This document shows, in pieces, positions 1 through 10,173 of a DNA stretch of 28,897 nt. Within the stretch, counting starts at the first letter, position 1, and each line of letters opens with the position of its first letter. Position numbers and translations under genes: made by a program. Origin of the DNA: Mesostigma viride (lineage: Eukaryota; Streptophyta; Mesostigmatophyceae; Mesostigmatales; Mesostigmataceae); assembly GCA_009746045.1 (NCBI GenBank), contig RPFO01000125.1:1-28897 (forward strand), given 5' to 3'. The notes beneath the pieces are model-generated. The model was not told the DNA's origin. It did no database searches and worked only from the letters and a program-made list of their open reading frames with translations.

Positions 1-1597
1 TTAATTGTCGCGTGCTACTTACCGCTGGTGCAGTTGAGTATCCGGAGCAGGCAGTTCGGGCCAAGGTGAAATTCATCCACCAGATGTCGAATTAACAGCT
101 TGGTCCAGTACGGCAGCTTGCCGAATATTTCAGGTTGCACCCCAACTCTTCCCGACAATATTTCAGGTACCCATCATAATCCATTTCTGGAGGGGCAAGC
201 TCCAGTCGATCCCGGATGGTCGCGCAGGGTCACCTTCCTTCAAAAGCGTAGAGTGCCCTAAGTACACAAGCTTCCCATTGGAAAAAAAATTGCTTCCCAT
301 TCTGGCCCATGTAACATGCAGCCGCAGTATCCAGCATCTGGGATGTTTAGTGACTTTGCAAAAGCTGGGTAGTCGTGGATTACCCACAGTAGGAAGCGCC
401 TGCAGGCGCACAGGTTGTAACTGGCCGCCCTGGTCATCCACGATGTCGCATACATAAAAAACCATTCCACATCGCCACAAGCTCATCAACCGCCAACTCC
501 CAGTACACCTGCATCTTTTGGAGCCTTGCCCTTGGCGGCACTTATCAGCAGAACCATAGGTGAGAAGTTCTTGTTGACAAAATACCCACTCAGGTAAATT
601 GTAGCAAGCCATAAAAGCTGGCCAGGCAAGAATAGTTTCCCATAAAGCTACGCGGACACACTCCGTCAACCGCCATCCCGAATATAAGATTACGCAGCTC
701 AGTACGAAACTGCGGGTAAAGATTTTTTACATGTTGTACAGCCGGACAGTCTGCAAAAAGAAACAGGCAAGGAAAGAACAAACCACAGAGAATGCATTGA
801 AGCAACGTAAGAAATACAGATACATCACTTAACACGACACTGACCTTGCCAGGCAAGATTCAATAGCAAGATTCAGGGTTACTAACGTTCTAGCTCTACA
901 TACCAAAGTAACGCGGCGTTGTGTAACTCTATCGGCAAGCAAAGATAAAAAAAAAAAGCAATGGCCAGATGTAGAGGCTATGGATTACGAACCTTTGACT
1001 CCGTCGACAGTCCGCGTCGGCGAATCTGCATCCTTGTTTCTTTCTCTCCTGCATACCTCAGTGCCATTGACATCTTCTCCATTCTGAACCAGCCCCGAAC
1101 CCTGTCCAGCAAAGAAAAAACTCTGACTTGCCGATAGGGCTTCCTCGTATTAATCACCATGCCGTCTGTGTCTGTGTATATCTCATAACGAGGTTCGGCG
1201 CACTTTGGGCACTGCTGGAGATCCTTATCTTTGTAAACATAATCGTCACACTTGCAAGCATCGTATACTTTATACGTCAAGCCCAAGTCTCGCAACAGGC
1301 GTCTAGCCGCCTCAACAGAAGCCGGCAAGACATTGCCAGGTGGTAGGAGAGAACTAAAAAGGGCCAGCTGTGCGTCTGCGAACTTCCGAGTACAACCTCC
1401 TTGGCCCCATTGCGTTAGCAATTGTAGGGCCGCCACAACAGCTGGAACGTTAGATCCTGGGTATAAAGGCGTCTCCAAATGTACTCTGTTTGCAGCAGCA
1501 TCGAAATTCCTGGCGAATTCCATAGCTGCCTCAGGCCCAGTTCGGTACTCATCGCCCATCCCTCCATGAGGAAGTCGTCAAGGCCTTGTTCCTCCAT
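1..1597 (-). pseudogene. TNP2-like CACTA transposase, N-terminal half, frameshifted
   Basis: The first exon (about 1597 down to 994) encodes a typical TNP2 N-terminus: a TPLYPGSNVP-type start, a helical LLPPGNVLPASVEAARRLL segment, and a zinc-like cluster (YDACKCDDYVYKD, then QQCPKCAEPRYE). Next comes VRVFSLLDRVRGWFRMEKM, matching the family's 'FPL.PRLQRLF' region. A likely intron (about 993-751) has an acceptor reading TTTTTGCAG on the minus strand. Downstream segments match the Transposase_21 region in order: MAVDGVCPRS and GNYSC, MACYNLPEWVF, LMSLWRCGMVFYVCDI, FLLWVIHDYPAFAKS, then GKLVYLGHSTLL. These lie in alternating frames, with breaks near 640, 430 and 300; the last is beside a run of eight A. 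The likely start is the ATG at 1597, with one more shift before 1559. The catalytic C-terminal part lies beyond the left edge. Domain assignment is confident; coding competence is doubtful. Confidence 0.8.
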
Positions 1598-1625
1598 CAG
1601 TTGAAAATCGCTAAACAACCAATGG

Positions 1626-1690
1626 TGGCGGCAGCAACGGGGACGGCCCGCGGCCGCCTTGGCCGCGGGCCCTCCCGTTGCTGCCGCCAT
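1626..1690. repeat. Two-stage perfect hairpin
   Basis: The outer arms TGGCGGCAGCAACGGG and CCCGTTGCTGCCGCCA are exact reverse complements. Nested inside are GGCCCGCGGCC (1645-1655) and GGCCGCGGGCC (1661-1671) around a 5-base loop GCCTT. The outer arm sequence recurs once more, directly after the hairpin, as CCATGGCGGCAGCAACG (about 1697-1713). It lies just upstream of the likely transposase start at 1597, so it would fold in that gene's 5' leader if transcription starts to its right. Confidence 0.85.
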
Positions 1691-2032
1691 GGCTACCATG
1701 GCGGCAGCAACGAGTGTTTTCGTGGCCCCCGGCTGTGTCCTTGCATGCCTAAAACGCAAAGGAACGAAGGGGCACCGACCGCGTCTGACTGTCGAGCTAG
1801 CCAACGGACCGCGTGGGCCATTCCCGCGGCTAGCTATGCGTCAGTTATGTTAACCGTCAATTTGCCGGGTAATCTATGTAACCGCAGCTTCTTGATGCGG
1901 ATTCAATCCTACTCGAACATGATGTCAACTTTGCACCGTTAACCATGGCTGTGAGAGGCCCGAATCCGATACTTTGGTCCTTATTAGCCCCTTAGCCTGT
2001 CAACGTCACACCAGTGTGTGACCACCTTCATT

Positions 2033-2110
2033 CAGGATTCGGTGATACTTATTTCTTATTTCACCTCTCTGGTTTCTAATTGGATACTAAATATACCGAT
2101 TTCCCCGAAT
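2033..2110 (+). repeat. Dispersed repeat R1, copy 1
   Basis: This stretch aligns with the reverse complement of 10421-10499. Both share CAGGATTCG-TGATACT-ATTTC, then TCACCTCT, GGT..CTAATTGG..A.TAAA, and ATATACC.ATTTCCCCGAA, in the same order and spacing with scattered mismatches. A related fragment, CTTTGGTCCTTATTAG, lies at about 1973-1988. The AGCAGGATTCGCT motif flanking copy 2 also occurs at 2142-2154. No protein or terminal structure identifies the family. Confidence 0.65.
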
Positions 2111-2380
2111 CCGATACTTTGCGCCATGGCGTTCAGATCAGCAGGATTCGCTCCTAAAGTAAGATCCTGTCGACTTCCGCCGGGAGAGATGATTGACGGT
2201 AGATGGGCCAAGATCGGACGGAGTTCCTTTTTGCCGCGCAAAATTGACACCCGCAATTAGCACAGTGCGTTGTGCGGATTCAAAACTTGCGCCTTGTCAT
2301 TAAGAAATGACAACGGCGCCAAGGATGGAGCACGCAAACGCGTTAATGTCGGCTGGGGGTGGTCTGGTTAGTGGGGAAGA

Positions 2381-5300
2381 ATGGTGGGGATCGCCGCGGA
2401 TCCAGCAAAGTGGGCAAAATTTCGTGCCGCCAAGTCCATAGAACTACACCCTCTGAAGCATGTGCAAGCCGATTGTCGGCTGCGGACTCTTAGGGAAGTC
2501 GTCGCGACCCAATCGAAGGAGTGGTTGCTGGAGGGTGTAGCAAAGAAGGACCAAGATCAAGAACTGCTGAAGGAGGTTTCTGGTCGGATCAAGGCGATTT
2601 GTTCTGAATTCTTACCTCTACTGGCCCAGGACGAGTTAAATGATGCAAAGGCCTATTACTCTGCAGCCGTTGCGGCGGAGAGCAGCAGGAAACTGAATGA
2701 AGCCTGAACGGACCGACAGCGGCGACAACCGCAGTGAAGCTCTCCCCGATCCTCCTGCTTTGGAACCGACTGAAACGATAGTTGAAAGGGAGCTAGCGAG
2801 GCGTCTATACATCCGAAAGCACGAGGCGCAGCTAGCGGCAAAGAGAGCTGCCAACAGAGTGGCTAAGACTGAACAGCAACGTGCCCCGCTTGCCTGCGTA
2901 ACCAACCAGCCCAAACAGGTAATTAAACAAAGAATACTCATGAACTGCCGTGTCTTGGTATGCATCCGTTGTGTATGACGAGTGCAGTCAGCAATCTGTA
3001 GTGCAACCGTACTTTCTACTCGCCATCGATAGTTTTCTGATCGAGTGCATTATTATGTTCCTTCGGATGCTGTGCTTTGTTCTTCATGGTGAACACCACA
3101 GCTGGGCGTCCAAAAAGCAAAGAAAACTGCAACCGGCAAGTCGACAGCAAAAGCCAAGCCTGCTGCAGTCACCACCGGTACCATGCAGCTGCCTCCAGCC
3201 CTCGAGGATGAAAGGGCCGCCAAGATTGCAGCTTTGCAGGCCCAAATCGACGCTATCAACGCGCAGTTCGACCAGCAGATGAGCGCCGTGCCGGCACCCC
3301 CTCTCGTGGCCATGCCACCACCACCCATGCCAGGCTGTCCATCTGCCCACGTGCTGGCACGTAAGTTCCCTTTTTTTCCCCTTTGGTATACGGGCCTTAC
3401 TGTTGCTTCATGGAAACTTACAACGTATCAATTTGCCTGTATTTACCCTTCAACTTTGTGCATTATTATCTTTATGAAGTCCCACACGTTTTGTGTATAT
3501 TGGTTTTCTTTGTGTTTCATTCAAGCTGACTTTTGACTTCTTTAATTGCATGTGTCTTTCCTTTTTCATCCAGCCGTGGACGTGGCTGGCACAGTGACAC
3601 CGGTGCTGGTGCCCATCCTGGCACCTGAACCAGGTCCAAATGTGAAGCCCCACTATTCGAAGCAATTATCGCTTCTCAGTGCTGGCATGCGAATCTCCAT
3701 GTATCGATTCAAAGGCCCTGCCCCAGCCCACTCCGGGGGCTGCTGGTGATGAACCTGTGACGCAGCAGGCCATTCCCTGTAAGTAATATCAGATCACTTC
3801 CAATCGTGGTTGTTTTATTCTTGTCTCTTTTTGCATTGGCATACCTGTATTTTACTTAGCAAGTATCTCAGTTTCTGCACTGACGATGCACTCTAATATT
3901 CTTTTCGCTCAACCTTATTAAGACCTTGCTATGTTCGTTTGCCACCATAGCATACATAACCCCCATTCACCAGCAGCTTCCCCGTTTCCCATTTGTAAAT
4001 GCATTCCCTGTTTGTTTTTATGATCCCAACAAAGTCTCTCTTTTGCAATTGATGTGTGCAGTGCCTTCGCAGGCTTCTTCAAAGAGGAAGGGCATGACAC
4101 CAGCGCCAGTTTCCAAGGCCCGGCGCGGATCAACAGAGACCAAGTCCCCATCTGCAACAAATGATCCAGTCCTGCCATCGCCGCAGCCTCTAGAAGAGAA
4201 CATTGCCGTCCTTCCACAGCCGCAAACAGCACCTAAGACACGTGCTCAGTGCCCACCACCTTCAGATCTGGGGTTGATGCACTACATCAAGCAGGTGCTC
4301 CCTCAGGCCACTGTGTTGCCTCTTCCAACAGAGGTGACAACGACCACCGTACCGGTTGGCACCATCATAGCTCAAAAATGGTTGCTGAAGGCGCGCAAGC
4401 AGCTGAGATTGGGGGATGAGTTGGTGTGGGATGTAGGCCGCATTGCTATGGTCAAGCCACGGAACAAGTCCCCGTGGACGCTTGCGTTTCCTAACGGGGA
4501 TGAGCCAGACTCAAGGTATTGCTTTGATCTGAGGAAATTGCACTACGGTGAGGAGGGGTCTGGCGAGCTCTCATGGGTGATGTTGGGCAATGTTACGGTG
4601 AACGACCTGCCTGGAAAGGCAGAAGAAACGAACACGAGTCAAGTGCCTTCCCCCCCCGATGTGCCAGCCTCACTGCTACCCTCCCCGGCCGTGCCAGCCC
4701 CTCTGGCCCCACTGCCACCCTCCACGGCCGTGCCAGCCCCTCTGGCCCCACTGCCACCCTCCACGGCCGTGCCAGCCCCTCCGGCCCCACTGCCACCCTC
4801 CACGGCCGTGCCAGCCCCTCCGGCCCCACTGCCACCCTCCACGGCCGTGCCAGCCCCTACGGCCCCACTGCCACCCTCCACGGCCGTGCCAGCCCCTCCG
4901 GCCCCACTGCCACCCTCCACGGGAGGACCAGAGTCATCGGTGGAATCCGTGCTTGCCAACATGATGTTGCAGTTGAAAAAAATGCAAGAGGAGCTCGCTG
5001 AGAAGAACGCCATCATCAACAAACAAGCCGAGAGATCTGCACAGGCAGAATCCTGCTCAAGCCTACCAATCCCATGTGTAAGTTCCGCAGCTCCTCAGAT
5101 ATGGACGGGAATGTTACCATCTTTATAATTGTGGATGCCTCTGAGTTAATCTATGTTGTTTACTGTCTACATTTGTTATGTATAAACAAGACCTACCATA
5201 AATTAGTTTGCATTGCGGTTTTGTTGTGTATTCTTTTTCTGACTACTTGCGCAACCCAATGGTCCAAATTTCTGCTGTTTGCGTGCAGGAAAATACCCCG

Positions 5301-5393
5301 GACAGCGCGGCACAAGCAAAACACTGCGAGCTGCTGAATGGCCAGAAGGCAGAAGGCATGGCATCAAACCGAGTCCAGCCAGTTTTGGAATAG
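2381..5393 (+). CDS. Multi-exon gene of unknown function, proline-rich with coiled-coil tail; possible CACTA accessory gene
   Basis: The exon model comes from splice signals and phase. Exon 1 is 2381-2918 (donor CAG|GTAATT). Exon 2 is 3102-3360 (acceptor CCACAG, donor GTAAGT). Exon 3 is 3574-3778. Exon 4 is 4062-5077 (acceptor GTGTGCAG, donor GTAAGT). Exon 5 is 5289-5395, with the stop TAG at 5391. Phases agree at the exon 1/2, 2/3, 3/4 and 4/5 joins. Two internal frame breaks are needed, near 2700 in exon 1 and within exon 3 near 3700. The protein has a charged, helical N-terminus. A conserved-looking globular stretch ([31 protein letters not shown]... in exon 4) is followed by six 13-residue Pro/Ala repeats and a coiled coil ([20 protein letters not shown]). 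I do not recognise the family. By position it could be the counterpart of the DNA-binding TnpA of plant CACTA elements, but no sequence similarity supports that. Confidence 0.55.
4688..4921 (+). repeat. 39 bp minisatellite, six units, in coding exon
   Basis: There are six head-to-tail 39 bp units starting GCCGTGCCAGCCCCT and ending CCACCCTCCACG. They vary at one or two positions (CTGG, CCGG or ACGG in the middle). The unit length is a multiple of three, and each unit encodes 13 residues of the form [12 protein letters not shown]. The array therefore lengthens a proline-rich linker without breaking the frame. Confidence 0.95.
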
Positions 5394-5927
5394 CTGTAAG
5401 TTTTCACGATCAGGGTGCACAGGATTCCCTTTTTTTGCACTACAAAGCATTTGTCTCGTGTACGAGCGCGATTTTTTACTGTCTCGTCATTTTGAACTTG
5501 GTGTACATTTGCACATCCTGCAGCCTTTCTGATTCTGGCCCTGCCTTGCTGCTTTGTCCTTCTTAATTGTGCTCCTACGTGCAGGAAGACGTAGAACGAA
5601 ACATGCGGACTCTGAACAGTATGGGAGAGGCATGAGAACTCTTCTCGTGAAGAATTGTGTGAAGATGTACACAAACTTCCCTGATTCCAACAATGAATCA
5701 GTTTTTCGCTTTCAGCAAGACATGACTACGACTGTCAGTAATTGACAGCATGTTTGCTGTGGATGATGTATGCAAGCTGTAACATGATATTATCAATGTA
5801 ATAAATGCACTGATTGTGAGTCATGCCCCTGTTGTAATCATCTTGCATTGTTGTATTTCTGACGGTCCCTGATAACACCATTTTTTTGTCCCAGAATGGC
5901 TGGAGAATTCGCCTGTGCATGTTCTTG
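5394..5927 (+). other. 3' UTR of the unknown gene, with a probable UTR intron
   Basis: Three bases after the stop codon a GTAAGT donor (5396) opens a probable intron, ending at an acceptor CCTACGTGCAG (to 5584). Exon 6, from 5585, continues as UTR. No further protein-like sequence was recognised to 5927. Confidence 0.45.
5778..5837 (+). terminator. Cluster of poly(A) signals
   Basis: TGTAA occurs at 5778, 5797 and 5833, and AATAAA at 5800, about 0.4 kb after the stop codon of the plus-strand gene. TGTAA is the standard green-algal polyadenylation motif. The clustering suggests this is the real 3' end. Confidence 0.55.
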
Positions 5928-5930
5928 ATT

Positions 5931-6241
5931 TTCTTGAGATTCTACTCGTTTTTTTGTCCTGAGATTGTCCTGAGATTGTCCTGAGATTGTCCTGAGATTT
6001 TGTCCTGAGATTTTCACTACAAAGTCAAAATCTCAAGACCTGAGTTTTTCACCAGAAATCTCAGGACCCGAGGTGTGCACTTACCAGATTTTGTGAAGAC
6101 AAAAAAAATCAGGAAAAATCAGGGCAATCTCAGGAAAATTCAAGATTTATCTCAGGATTTTCTCAGGATTTCTCAGGATTTCTCAAGATTTGTGTAGGTA
6201 AATCTCAAAAAAACTCAGAAAAATCTCAAGATATCTCAGGA
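5931..6241. repeat. Subterminal motif array (CCTGAGATT, direct and inverted)
   Basis: On the plus strand, TCCTGAGATT occurs about six times in tandem between roughly 5960 and 6012. From 6025 to 6241 the motif appears mainly inverted as AATCTCAGG or ATCTCAAG, at least ten times. Dense short motifs in both orientations within ~300 bp of a terminus are characteristic of CACTA subterminal regions, where they bind the element's own protein. A second CACTACAAAG occurs inside at 6015, so a smaller nested element ending at the same place cannot be excluded. Confidence 0.7.
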
Positions 6242-6265
6242 CGAATTTTTTCCGACTTCCTAGTG

Positions 6266-6866
6266 AACGGGATAAGCCAAAGTTGCAAGGCAGCAACCTT
6301 TTAACCCGTGCACCAAGCCACGACCACGGTGAGCGGTTCCACGTCCAATGTGGGAGCCTCGGTTCGTGCTTGCCAAGATAGCTGGTCATCCCCCATGACC
6401 AAGCTATATCCTTTGCGTTGTTCCTCGTTCCCATCGGCGTGACGAGGCACGTGCAGGCAGGCAAGCAAATCCTCAACGTCCACCGGCATCAGTGCAGGGC
6501 CAGGACGAACTGGATTTGCCTAGACTCTGCAACCTAGGAAGTACAGGACCTGTCACAAGCCTGCAAGGCCTAGTATCCTTGCAGACCTGTGCCAGTTCCT
6601 GTAGTCCACCAGCCACAGGCTGCTGCTCCTCTGGTCTACGTGGACCACAGTCACGTGATGGTCAGGCTAAGCCTGTGCAGGCACGGCCTGCCACGTGTCC
6701 TGTCCACTATACCAGAGGACTGTACCCTAGTCGGCCACGGACGGCTAGGACTTCGGGACCTCATATCTTTCTCGTCCCTTGTCTGTTTCAGGCGGTCAGC
6801 ACGGCGTTGGAAAGGTCTTTCCAAACTGCATCCACTTAGCATATTGGTTGCCCAAAAATGCTAACT
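6266..6866 (-). mobile_element. Partial solo LTR of the copia-type element (copy A)
   Basis: This is collinear with the two LTRs at 11591-12234 and 18289-18932. Shared landmarks are TTGCAAGGCAGCAACCTT, GATAGCTGGTCATCCCCCAT, GGACCACAGTCACGTGAT and CATATTGGTTGCCC, and all three end in GCTAACT. Copy A has many substitutions relative to the other two. It lacks roughly the first 45-50 bp, being cut where the CACTA terminus begins. No polypurine tract or internal element sequence follows it, so it is solo or a remnant. If it inserted like the complete copy, its duplication would be ACTAC (6867-6871). Confidence 0.85.
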
Positions 6867-6867
6867 A

Positions 6868-6960
6868 CTACTCATCAATACGCCTCCGCTTGGGGGTAGG
6901 GGGCTTGCCCACAGGGTCGGACGTGTGCGCCTTGACAATCTTCTGCCACCGCTTCTTGCT
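6868..6960 (-). CDS. Candidate terminal exon of an unidentified host gene
   Basis: On the minus strand a pyrimidine-rich stretch and CATGCAG acceptor precede an open segment. It starts SKKRWQKIVKAHTSDPVGK, ends in a basic nuclear-localisation-like KRRRIDE, and has a TAG stop at 6868-6870. The stop is two bases from the end of LTR copy A. I do not recognise the protein. The reading is short and could be chance; upstream exons were not established. Confidence 0.3.
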   Translation of the reverse strand, partial: SKKRWQKIVKAHTSDPVGKPPTPKRRRIDE

Positions 6961-7667
6961 CTGCATGGCAGTCCAAAGAGGAGAGAGGGAGTGAAAAACC
7001 AGTCAATATAATTACCATTAACTGCACCAACATTGGTTTGCCCAAACAGGCATCTGCCTCTTGCCACCCATGTAACCCCACCGGCCAAAGACATGTCTGA
7101 GTGCCAGATCCTTGCCCACCCCCCGCCCACAACATCAACTGTCTTACTAGGTGATCTCAACCAATGTCATCAAGCAATAAAAAATAAAATGGTGTTCACC
7201 ATGGCGTGAGTGTTGCCAAATGGAGGATCATGGCAGGTGTTTCTTGAATCCATAATGGCCAAATCATAACATAAGTGAGGTGTCTACACAATATTGATAT
7301 TGCATCCAACAAAAAATGACAGAATGAGAAAAGCTAGAAATGATCGTGTAGACCGGCACCACCATGATGTCTCAGAGCTCAATTAGTCCAAATTTAGCTT
7401 AAGTGGACGTCTGTATTAAGTGTGTGAAAGCACCTACCATTCTAAACAGCAGCTTAGTGGATGGCTACCAATTGGCAATCAAAGCGCTGGCTAACCCGAT
7501 TTCTCATATTCTCTTCCCCGTGGCTCCCAACAGCCCGTGTGTGCATGCCACTACAATATGGTAGCCGCCGAGCCCAAACATGCTTTCTCAACCCTTCGTT
7601 TCATAGGGAGGCAAGGAGGACTCACATGCCCATGCGCACGACACGCAAGCACTCACTTTGTTAGCCA
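6961..7667. other. No gene recognised
   Basis: This is AT-richer sequence with no protein family match. On the minus strand near 7020-7090 there is a possible small exon followed by a GTAATT donor that could belong to the same hypothetical gene as 6868-6960, but the frame cannot be confirmed. Confidence 0.3.
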
Positions 7668-8357
7668 ATCATCCATCCATGCATCCATGCATCCATGCAT
7701 CCATGCATCCATGCATCCATGCATCCATGCATCCATGCATCCATGCATCCATGCATCCATGCATCCATGCATCCATGCATCCATGCATCCATCCATGCAT
7801 CCATGCATCCATGCATCCATGCATCCATGCATCCATGCATCCATGCATCCATGCATCCATGCATCCATGCATCCATGCATCCATGCATCCATGCATCCAT
7901 GCATCCATCCATCCATCCATCCATCCATCCATGCATCCATGCATCCATCCATGCATCCATCCATGCATCCATCCATGCATCCATCCATGCATCCATCCAT
8001 GCATCCATCCATGCATCCATCCATGCATCCATCCATCCATGCATCCATCCATGCATCCATCCATCCATCCATCCATCCATCCATCCATCCATCCATCCAT
8101 CCATCCATCCATCCATCCATCCATCCATCCATCCATCCATCCATCCATCCATCCATCCATCCATCCATCCATCCATCCATCCATCCATCCATCCATCCAT
8201 CCATCCATCCATCCATCCATCCATCCATCCATCCATCCATCCATCCATCCATCCATCCATCCATCCATCCATCCATCCATCCATCCATCCATCCATCCAT
8301 CCATCCATCCATCCATCCATCCATCCATCCATCCATCCATCCATCCATCCATCCACT
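7668..8357. repeat. Simple-repeat array of ATCC / ATCCATGC
   Basis: About 690 bp of pure short-period repeat. The left part (about 7669-7910) is mostly the 8 bp unit ATCCATGC. A middle part (about 7910-8060) is dominated by the 12 bp unit ATCCATCCATGC. The right part (about 8060-8357) is uninterrupted ATCC. Every frame is open on both strands (IHPS or MDGW-type repeats), so the long ORFs here are artefacts. Confidence 0.98.
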
Positions 8358-10173
8358 CATCAAGCACGCGTATATTGCGTCACATGGGTGGCGATAAAAC
8401 AACCTTCAACCCCTATACACTGATTGGGAGGGCATCCAACCTTGTCTCACTGCCTCAAGTGGTCAGCCCACAACAATTTCTCTGCATCATGGCGATACCT
8501 AAGTGCGAGTGCTAAATGATTCTTGGCTTCAATGTGGCGGAAAATCAATGTGCTGCCCCTCACAGTTTAGTCCATTAGCCCTTGCCTAGTTCGTTGCAAC
8601 ACTTATTACACGCTGTCAACACAACAAGACACAGTACATGTCCCATTGGGGAGCCACGGAGTGATGGCATTGCTGCAGTAAATGCCAAAGTGAATGCTAA
8701 ATACATGGACCCCTAGTGTATAGGAATAATTAATTGGTACTCTTGTGCACATGCATGGCTGCCAAAATGAATTAACACACGCAGATGGATGCTTGTTTAC
8801 AGAAGTTATACTTTGAATACGTCGTCGTGTAAACCAACGCTCTTCGCCCTAGGCTACATCGTCCACATTAAGCGCATGTATATGAGTATGAATATGCTAC
8901 GTGTGCTGTTGCTTCAAACTTGTTCCTATACACAATCACACTGTAACAAAAACTGGCGTTCATCCAATACAGAAAACGCCCGCCACAAATTCCAAGCAGG
9001 ATCTGAACGTAGACTTGGCCGTGATGCTGACCATTTCAAGCAACTATGAATTACTGGCAAGCAATGGCGACCGTAATGTCAATCACCAGCACGCAGCACC
9101 TGCTATAAGAAAAAATCCAGCAACTACTAGCAAAAGTCAGGTGGGTGACAGGTGCGTGGGGTATGCAGCCAAGATCAAGCAGTGGAAAACATGGGCACAG
9201 TAGTGCTTCCCATCCCACGAACAGCCAAAGTCTCCCTAAAAAATGTGTTCTTGATGCACGTTTGATGCACGGGAGCTAATCCAAAGATGTTCCCCAAGGA
9301 AATACAGGGAGAGCCTGTGGGGAAAACAGGGGGGAAGCTGCATTGCGGATAATGACCCACTGTATATGCTCCCGACCCGTTGCCGACCGAAAGCAAATGG
9401 TAAGAAACTACCTGGACGGTAATGATGTAATGGAAAGACGTAAGAAGCTTTCCCGAACCGACGGAAGGACGACAAAGCGCAGCGTGTAAGGCAGAGGCAG
9501 TTGCGTGTTGCTGAAAATGACGTGACCAAAACGGTTGCCGATCATGAAAAACCGGACCTCCATCCCGTTGCTGACGGAAACACAGTGTAGAGACGCGGCC
9601 TGGCTTGGAAGCAGGACAGTCGATGGAAAAACGTTAGACGAACTTCCCAACCGAAGTACTTACAAAAAAATGCAGCGGTAGAGACTGCAGCCTGCCTGCA
9701 GTGCAGGAACGCCAACCAGAAGCGAAGGGTTCCTGCGAAATAGAAGGAGACAGGCCGGAATGCAGAGGGTAAAGTATTCCTTGGATGACGTTACGACTCG
9801 AAGTGGGTAAAAAATGGAAGTGGCCGACTGAAAAGTCGCTGGCATTTCTGCCCTGGATGGAAATGTTGGGTAAGTAAATCGACCCGTTAGCAATAAAATG
9901 GGAAGAGCGCCCAGACGAAACAACCGCAGCTTACCCAAGCGAGATGAACTCTTTCTTGACAGTCGTCCATGCCAACGTCGGCCAGCCCGGGCCAGGTAGC
10001 TGCCGCAGCCATGCCGCACCAGAATTTGAATTTTGTGCCCGGCAACGTTCCTAAAATGCAGGAATGGCTGGGCCGACGGCCGACGCGTGGCCCGTGGCCC
10101 ATGGCCCGTCGCCCGTGTTTTTACGTGCCTGCGCCTGGCCTGCCTTAACGTTGTTACGCCCGAGCGCCGCGCC
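8358..10173. other. Long stretch without a recognised gene
   Basis: ORFs of up to about 225 codons occur (minus strand, 9660-10337), but their composition is low-complexity and Arg/Ala-rich, with no recognisable domain. On the minus strand near 10010-9930 an ATG-initiated MAAAATWPGLADVGMDDC segment runs to a good GTAAGC donor. It could be a first exon of the hypothetical minus-strand gene ending at 6868, but nothing in between confirms this. Confidence 0.3.

Larger units (their letters stand above)
1598..2380. promoter_or_regulatory. Spacer between divergent genes (possible bidirectional promoter)
   Basis: This 0.8 kb separates the minus-strand transposase from the plus-strand gene. It contains a strong GC-rich hairpin (1626-1690), a third copy of the hairpin arm (about 1697-1713), and one copy of an ~80 bp dispersed repeat (2033-2110). 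ORFs of 60-130 codons cross it on both strands but resemble nothing known and overlap the hairpin. The promoter role is inferred only from the divergent arrangement; no convincing TATA element was identified. Confidence 0.35.
1..6265. mobile_element. CACTA (En/Spm-like) DNA transposon, right-hand part
   Basis: Seen: a TNP2-like transposase on the minus strand, a divergent multi-exon plus-strand gene, a cluster of short direct and inverted motifs at 5931-6241, and the terminus ...GACTTCCTAGTG at 6254-6265. On the other strand this end reads CACTAGGAAGTC, which is the CACTA signature. Sequence homologous to a retrotransposon LTR starts immediately after it, at 6266, as expected if the element inserted into that LTR. 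Family knowledge: CACTA elements have CACTA termini, 3 bp duplications and subterminal motif arrays bound by their own proteins. Inferred: the left terminus is outside the window, and the duplication should be AAC (6266-6268). The plus-strand gene being part of the element rests on position only. Confidence 0.6.

Noticed and set aside
1128-1569. Plus-strand ORFs opposite the transposase
   Set aside because: They are shadows of the TNP2-like exon, whose minus-strand translation carries the family's motifs.
4593-5022. Overlapping ORFs over the 39 bp minisatellite on both strands
   Set aside because: The repeat keeps several frames open. Only the plus-strand frame continues into protein-like sequence and matches splice phase.
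6015-6265. Independent 251 bp mini-CACTA element
   Set aside because: The ends are suggestive, but flanking triplets differ (TTT/AAC) and the sequence left of 6015 is the same motif array, not LTR. A larger element ending at 6265 fits better.
7537-8515. Very long ORFs of 230-286 codons in several frames
   Set aside because: They are translations of the ATCC/ATCCATGC simple repeat; all frames are open on both strands, giving only IHPS/MHPC or MDGW repeats.
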